A DNA stretch of 64,000 bases. Source: Epiperipatus broadwayi (taxonomy: Eukaryota; Onychophora; Udeonychophora; Euonychophora; Peripatidae). The stretch lies in assembly GCA_028023455.1 (NCBI GenBank), contig JAQFVV010012529.1, positions 2,172,001 to 2,236,000 on the forward strand, given 5' to 3'. The position numbers were made by a program, and so were the translations under genes. Positions 58,674 through 64,000 of the stretch are shown one piece after another (position 1 is the stretch's first letter; the number at the start of each line of letters is the position of its first letter). The notes beneath the pieces were generated by a model. The model worked only from the letters and a program-made list of their open reading frames with translations. It made no database searches and was not told where the DNA came from.

Positions 58674-61500
58674 ATTTCTTAAAGAACTATTTTGATTTAT
58701 TTGCATCTTAACATAACACAGATCGTCAAAGGTATGGCATCTATTAGTGCTTGATAAGGGAGGTCATGAAAGAAAGTTGATCACACCGAGTGAAGTATAT
58801 TGTTGATCTTAAACATCATGAACAGGTTTACCAAAAATAATAATAATAACATGGTTTTAACAGTGAGCATATATGTTTATTTTTGAATAAGGCATTAAAA
58901 ATTATATATTTTTCTGTAATTGATTTTATTTTTTAAAGTAACAATGTGATAATTTTTCTATTTTAAAATTATAAATTTCTTGTTTTTTGATATGAAAAAT
59001 TTTGTATTTTATTACATGAAAGTTATACTTGGTAGACAAATGAAGATGAAATTTTAATTTTTCTCATTATATGTAAATTGTTTTTTTTTTTGTAATTATG
59101 TTTGTTCTATTTAAGAAGATATAAATTTTATAAACTATTTTTTTTTACAAATTGGTTATTTTTTTATAAAAGCATACGTCCTTTTGGTATGCATAGACAT
59201 TTGATTAATCAGATGTATATGTATACAGTTTGTTTTATCAACAAATAATTCTAAATTATCAAACTGTTTATCCTCCAAAAACATCTTTAATCAAATTTTA
59301 TTATAGTTGGTTGGAAATTAGGATTTTGTAATACTGGAAAAAGATTTTAATATAGCATGGTGGCCAATTATATAATTGGTGTAATTATTTTTTTTTAGCT
59401 ATGTAATCATAATTAAGTTTCTTTTATAGGTTAACATTTAATTCTTTTTTTTTAAATATATTTTTAAAATTATAATACAGTATTAGAAAAGTAAGTTTAA
59501 TACAACTTCCACACATGCAATTTAATCACCAGAATACTTAATATAATTAAACTCTAAGCAACAATGATGAAATACATAAATTAAGTGATGATAATTAAAG
59601 AAACCCATTGTTAAAATAATAAATATGATTGAAATGGTTAGTATATTAAATGCCAATTTGTACAAGGTGAAATAGAGCTAGAAAATGATATGCTATTTGA
59701 TTACACACTACAAGTTTAAATTATTTAATCAGTATTTATTTCATCTATACTATTTTCATTTAAAAAAATCAGTTTCTGTTAAACTATTGACTACAATTGA
59801 ATCTGAGGAGCATAAAAGTTAATTTATGATTTTAATACCTCTAGAAATGTGGAATTTCCCCCTACTAGTGATGAAGGCTGTAGTTTATTTATTTTTATTA
59901 ATTAATGCATTGACATTCTGTTTACTAATCTAGTTTAACTTTGGATTTATTTCCACTTAAAAATAATAACTATCCATTTGCTGACTAATAGGTGATAATT
60001 GTATAATTTGTTGCTTGGAATGTTGTAGACTATTTTTAGTATTCAAGTGGTGGGTAGAATTATCATTTCCATTCATTAGCTAGACAAATTATTAAAACTT
60101 AAGTAAAAATTGATCCAAAAATTCTTAGCTCTTAAAATTCCCATTCTAACATTGTGCTAAGCCTCACAGAAGATCTGAAAAAAAAAAAATCATAGATTGT
60201 TCAGAAATTCTCAGCTACCAGAACAAATTTTAAATTTCATCTGGATTTTACCTTATATTATAGGCATGGCTGATGGTTGCATTAACCAATAATACACTAT
60301 GAAGCCTTTAAATAGCATAAGTTCTTATAAAATATTCATGCTAACTGGCTTTAGGTAACAATAAATTGAAAGGATTAAAAGCAAGAAACTGTTGTATTAA
60401 TAAAATTGACAATATGTTATAACATTATTATTTCAATTTAATGTAGTTTTTTTTATTTCAATTAGTCATTTTACTTTTCCTGCTCATAATTATTGAGTTC
60501 CATAGCTATATCATAATCTTTTTAATTCAGTATAACTCTAATCTTAAACTGAAAAGTGCATTGATATTCACCTTCTCTTTCTAAGAGTTCATAAGAAGGC
60601 TGCATCTTTTTCCTTATCTTTCTTCTCTCTCTCTCTTTTTTTTTTTACTTAATATTCCATTAATAATTATTTATACTGGACCATAGCAATAGAAGATGAT
60701 AAGATAATTGATCACAATTGTTTTAACAGCAAAAGTTCATCTCAAACTTTGGAGAAATAAAAAATAAAGCATAAACTACTGCATATTGTATTGAAAATAT
60801 TATAAATAGGTAGAATATATTCATATATATTCCAGGAATAAATATTAATTTAACTGATTTAACATCAAATCTGTAACAATAGAACAATTAATAAAATTAT
60901 GATACATATTGTCCAGAATAATTTATCAAATAATCCATATTTTATTTTAACAACTTTATTCCATGAACCAAATTATATCTTCATAATATCACCCAACATT
61001 TCAATAATATTATATGATAATTTTCAAGAGTTTATATCCTAAAAATATAAACATATAGATGAAAAAGTAAATCTTATATATCCAATCATATAATATACAT
61101 ATAAATTCAATATTATTTGAATTACATATATGTACATATTTCCAAAAAGGACCAATTAAAACTTACAACTATTAATAAAAAATAATTTATTTACATTAAT
61201 CTCTTATTATATTCCTTATATTTTTTGAACAAAATGTACTTTTCTTTTTTTCCCCCCAATAAGAAAATATTTTGTTGCTAGAACAGGATGAATATCATAA
61301 TTTATAAATAGAAGTTAAAATAAGTTTAGAAGAGATATAAAATATAGAGAAGAAAAAAGAGAATAGTATTTTATGTAAAAATATAAGAAGTATACTAAGC
61401 AGAGAAATTTGTATAAATTTACAAATATATTGAATTTAAATATTATATTATATAAATAGATATATAATATTGAAATACAAAGTATATACATAACCTAGAT
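58674..61500. other. PC 3' UTR and intergenic sequence, no recognisable feature
   Basis: A/T-rich. ATTAAA at 58894-58899 and AATAAA near 59621 are candidate polyadenylation signals for PC. No ORF with recognisable similarity. Confidence 0.45.
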
Positions 61501-61820
61501 GTAATTAATGGGGATTTGAACTCAGATTTTCAAGTTCCTTACAGTCATCCACTTTATCCAATATAGCCATACATGACCACATACTTGTGAAAAGGTTAAA
61601 TGATCCCAATATATGTATTTCATGCTGAACCAAGCACTGATTATATATTTATATATGTGGAAGATGATGATCCAGACTGATGAGTGCTGATTCTGCATGA
61701 AATACGTATATTGATTATTTATCTTTTTCAGATGTATGTCATCATGTGTATTGGTTATATTGGATAGAGTGGTTGATTGTAGGGAGCTTGAAAGTCTGGA
61801 TTCAAATCCCCATTAATTAC
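61501..61820. mobile_element. Palindromic tRNA-like SINE pair with hammerhead-like centre
   Basis: Two inverted copies (about 61501-61650 and 61680-61820) run from a GTAATTAATGGGG terminus to a central hammerhead-like motif. The right copy on the plus strand contains a possible A box (TGGATAGAGTGG) and a good B box (GATTCAAATCC), suggesting derivation from a tRNA gene with an internal Pol III promoter. The left copy has the same boxes on the minus strand. The terminal GTAATTA.GGGATTTGAA motif is repeated at the window's last 30 bases, so the family has more copies. Confidence 0.6.
61666..61725 (+). ncRNA. Hammerhead-like ribozyme motif in the tRNA-like element
   Basis: CTGATGA (61677-61683) is followed by a GTGC...GCAT helix (stem II, with a G-U pair next to the core), GAAA (61699-61702), the 8-nt palindrome ATACGTAT (61702-61709) and A as cleavage base (AUA triplet). 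In this copy distal stem I is eroded. The opposite-strand copy at 61601-61610 keeps TTGGGATCA, which pairs with TGATCCAGA of this copy at 8 of 9 positions, so the ancestral stem I was well formed. Confidence 0.55.
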
Positions 61821-62549
61821 AAATGGATATATAGTATATTTCATTTTTTTCATATACTATATATATGTTGAGATTGTCTCATGATCCAGAACATAAAGGA
61901 TATGTAACTTTGATAATGAGAATACATATATATATATTTAAAGTTTAAAACAAAAGAAAAAATTACATTTCTTCTATAAATTTTAAATCTGAAGATTTAA
62001 ATATTAATTAAATAATATTTGATATTTTGAAATAAATTATTTAAAAGTGAATAAAAAAATTTCTCTTATACATATATATAATGTTTGATTCTGATAAAAA
62101 TTTAAATTTTTATTGTAATTTAAAAAAAAATCCTGTATCTTTCTATAAAGAAAGATGTTTATTTTCAGAACATACAATTATAAGTGTTTTCAGTATGTTT
62201 TACATCAAAAAAATTTTAATTAAGAAATTATTTTTGAATTTATTTTAATATATAAGATAACCACATTTCTTAGTTCTGCTATAAATATTGAGTTAGTTAA
62301 CTAAACAATTTGCAGTCAAAAAGAAAGCAGTGTGTAGTAGATATCACTTTCAATATGCAAAGATAGTATAGAAGCTAAATCTGGATTGAATGCATCAGCA
62401 TTTATCTTGCCTGTTAGTGTGAACTTGTGATAGATATCTATATAGATCATTCTAACAAAGGTAATCTAATCTTGAGAGAATCTAATTGTATATATTAAAT
62501 TATTGCATGTATGTATAGAAAAGTAGATGAAAGAAATCTACTAATGAAT
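61821..62549. other. Intergenic, no recognisable feature
   Basis: A/T-rich sequence; nothing recognised. Confidence 0.5.
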
Positions 62550-63056
62550 AAAATATACATGCATACTCAGCTTAGTATCAAAAACAGGTTTATTCAACTA
62601 TGTTTGCAATAAAGAAAAAAATTATAAAATAACATTAAATTTGGCAATACATTTATAAACCATTAAATTACTTAATGTCCAATATTAATAAGATTCCATG
62701 TGGAATTTACTATTAGGTGAGGAGCTAACTTCAAATCTCTTTCTTTGATATCTTTTAATTTTTGTAAAAAAATTAATGTTGGATCAGGTATAACAGACTT
62801 GAAGATTAGGAAGCATCTGACAAACCATAGACAGAAAGTGATGAAAATTGCACTTCTTATAATTGCAAAATCCCCATAAGCAAAACCTTCTATGAGTGTG
62901 TTGATAATTGGATGTTTTGGTGTATAAATTTTATTAATCAATATTCTATAGCCCTGAAGAGAGGAACAATCATTGAAAATGTGAAATATGGTATCTTCCT
63001 CCCTATGGCAGAGTGAGCAAACAGGGTCCAAAGATGAAAAACCTCTATACATCACA
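62550..63056 (-). mobile_element. Non-LTR retrotransposon C-terminal fragment with zinc-knuckle-like motif
   Basis: The minus-strand ORF at 62672-63055 has CSLCHREEDTIFHIFNDCSS, a C-x2-C-x7-H-x4-C motif found at the C-terminal end of many CR1/L2/Jockey-type reverse transcriptases. A hydrophobic segment and a KLKDIKERDLKLAP end follow. The rest of the element is absent or unrecognisable. Clade not assigned. Confidence 0.6.
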
Positions 63057-63279
63057 AAAAAGAGGCTTGTTGGAAGGGCATTGAGATAATGAAGAAGAAA
63101 AATTATTTCTTTATGGCATAAAACAAAAATATTTCTTTCAAACTTTCACTTATTTTTTTTTAAAAAAGAGAAGACTAATTAATAAAGAACTTTGAATAAA
63201 GAATTGTTAATGGCTTAAGATTCAAAAAATTTCAAATCATACAACAAAGAGAATGGAAACCTATTAATAATTTTTATTA

Positions 63280-63745
63280 GTCATTCATTAAACTAGAGAT
63301 TATTCATTTAATGAATATTTCTGTCGTGTAATTTTCATTATACTATTCTCATGCAAAATAGGGACTGATTTTTATCCACTTTTAACACCTTGTGGAAAAA
63401 TGTAATTATAAACATATAACCAAAGATGTGAAAAAAATTATGATCCCCAAGATGCACATTTCATGCTGAATCAGCACTCATCAATTAGACCAGATAATCT
63501 CTTACATGTATCTTTTATCATTCTTCAATATATATATATATCTAGTCAATTACTGCAATTTACTGCCCTCACAACTTTGACACAAAACATTTTTTATGGA
63601 AGTATTAATCATTCATAGACAAGAGATTATCGGCTTAATAAATAATTTCTGTAGTGTAATTTTCATTACCCCACTCTCATGCAAGGTAGGGATTGGTTTC
63701 TATCTACTTTTAACACCATGTAGAAAGATGTAATCATAAATATGC
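63280..63745. repeat. 328-bp tandem duplication enclosing a hammerhead-like motif
   Basis: About 105 bp around ATTTCTGT(C/A)GTGTAATTTT occur at 63317 and 63645 (spacing 328), including the block TAGGGA(C/T)TG(A/G)TTT and the CACTTTTAACACC-type block. The intervening sequence holds one minus-strand hammerhead-like motif. This is the pattern of a partial tandem dimer of a hammerhead-bearing unit. Confidence 0.55.
63441..63500 (-). ncRNA. Hammerhead-like motif in the 328-bp repeat (core C3 mutated)
   Basis: The minus strand reads TTGATGA (invariant first C changed to T), then a 6-bp stem II GTGCTG-ATT-CAGCAT, GAAA (63459-63462), the near-palindrome ATGTGCAT and C. TTGGGGATCA follows as the 3' strand of stem I, with partial pairing to CTAAT upstream. 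Same family as the motif at 61.67 kb. Probably inactive because of the core change. Confidence 0.45.
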
Positions 63746-63969
63746 TATTAATTGCTGAAATTTGTATATTTCTATAGTAAGAATTAACAGCTAAAACTTC
63801 TAGGTAGTAAGGACATCAAATGAACTTTTGCACTAATTTGGAAATCAATTTCTACAAGTTTATATAGAATATTGAGTTTAATAATTCACTGCAATTTTCG
63901 ATTGCAAAACAGAAAATTTTCAATAATATAAAGATCAATAAGTTTTCACTTATGTGCTATTTTATATAT

Positions 63970-64000
63970 GTAATTAGAGGGATTTGAACTCAGGATTTTT
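63970..64000 (-). mobile_element. Start of another tRNA-like element, cut by the window end
   Basis: GTAATTAGAGGGATTTGAAC near 63970-63989 matches the left terminus of the palindromic element at 61501 (GTAATTAATGGGGATTTGAA), including the B-box complement. Only about 30 bases are in the window. Confidence 0.45.

Noticed and set aside
61700-61820. Genuine tRNA gene
   Set aside because: A and B boxes are present, but a cloverleaf with acceptor stem is not evident, and the sequence is part of a repeated palindromic element.

Overview
This is eukaryotic, very AT-rich genomic DNA, almost certainly from an invertebrate animal. The only host gene seen is the 3' half of a pyruvate carboxylase gene (PC) on the + strand. 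Nine exons lie at 2436-2592, 11483-11589, 13342-13475, 13577-13826, 28139-28383, 38216-38395, 39088-39336, 43998-44138 and 58425-58673. Together they encode about 570 residues: most of the carboxyltransferase domain, the allosteric/tetramerisation linker and the biotinyl domain with its AMKMEM biotin site. The biotin carboxylase half lies upstream of the window. I cannot name the species. The closest reading is a lophotrochozoan or arthropod with large, transposon-filled introns.

The introns are a catalogue of mobile DNA. In order: a decayed hAT transposon (1-1658, -); a ~320-bp inverted-repeat element (3096-3415); an apparently intact RTE-type retrotransposon with a 985-residue ORF, a TGATGA-type tail and a perfect 13-bp target duplication (4367-7691); a tandem array with a 359-bp higher-order repeat (17029-19200), followed by a CpG-containing patch; small foldback elements at 21.8-23.8 kb; RTE-like debris at 26.1-26.8 kb; a Penelope-like fragment with a GIY-YIG endonuclease (28.8-31.2 kb, -); a wrecked Ty3/gypsy element (33.1-35.35 kb, -); another foldback element (35.94-36.90 kb); a homopolymer-rich, probably unreliable stretch (40.26-41.66 kb); two non-LTR remnants in opposite orientation (44.5-48.1 kb); an internally deleted Ty3/gypsy element with two LTRs (49.1-51.6 kb, -); and a Penelope-like element with pseudo-LTRs plus an inverted truncated copy (52.07-56.64 kb). 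Beyond the PC stop codon are a palindromic tRNA-like element (61.5-61.8 kb), a non-LTR fragment (62.5-63.06 kb) and a 328-bp tandem duplication (63.3-63.75 kb).

The most interesting signal is a set of hammerhead-ribozyme motifs in several of these small repeats. Two foldback loci (21794-22687 and 35952-36889) each carry two direct copies of a type I hammerhead-like motif, spaced 446 and 455 bp apart. Each locus also has an inverted partial copy, and each is flanked by a perfect 13- or 14-bp target duplication. This is the organisation expected of a retrozyme, a non-autonomous retroelement whose transcript self-cleaves into a unit-length RNA that may circularise. It also resembles the architecture of the Penelope-like element in the same gene. 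Different hammerhead-like motifs occur in the tRNA-like palindrome at 61.7 kb, the tandem repeat at 63.46 kb and the end of the Penelope-like fragment at 28.8 kb. All were found by eye. Covariance-model searches and cleavage assays would be decisive.
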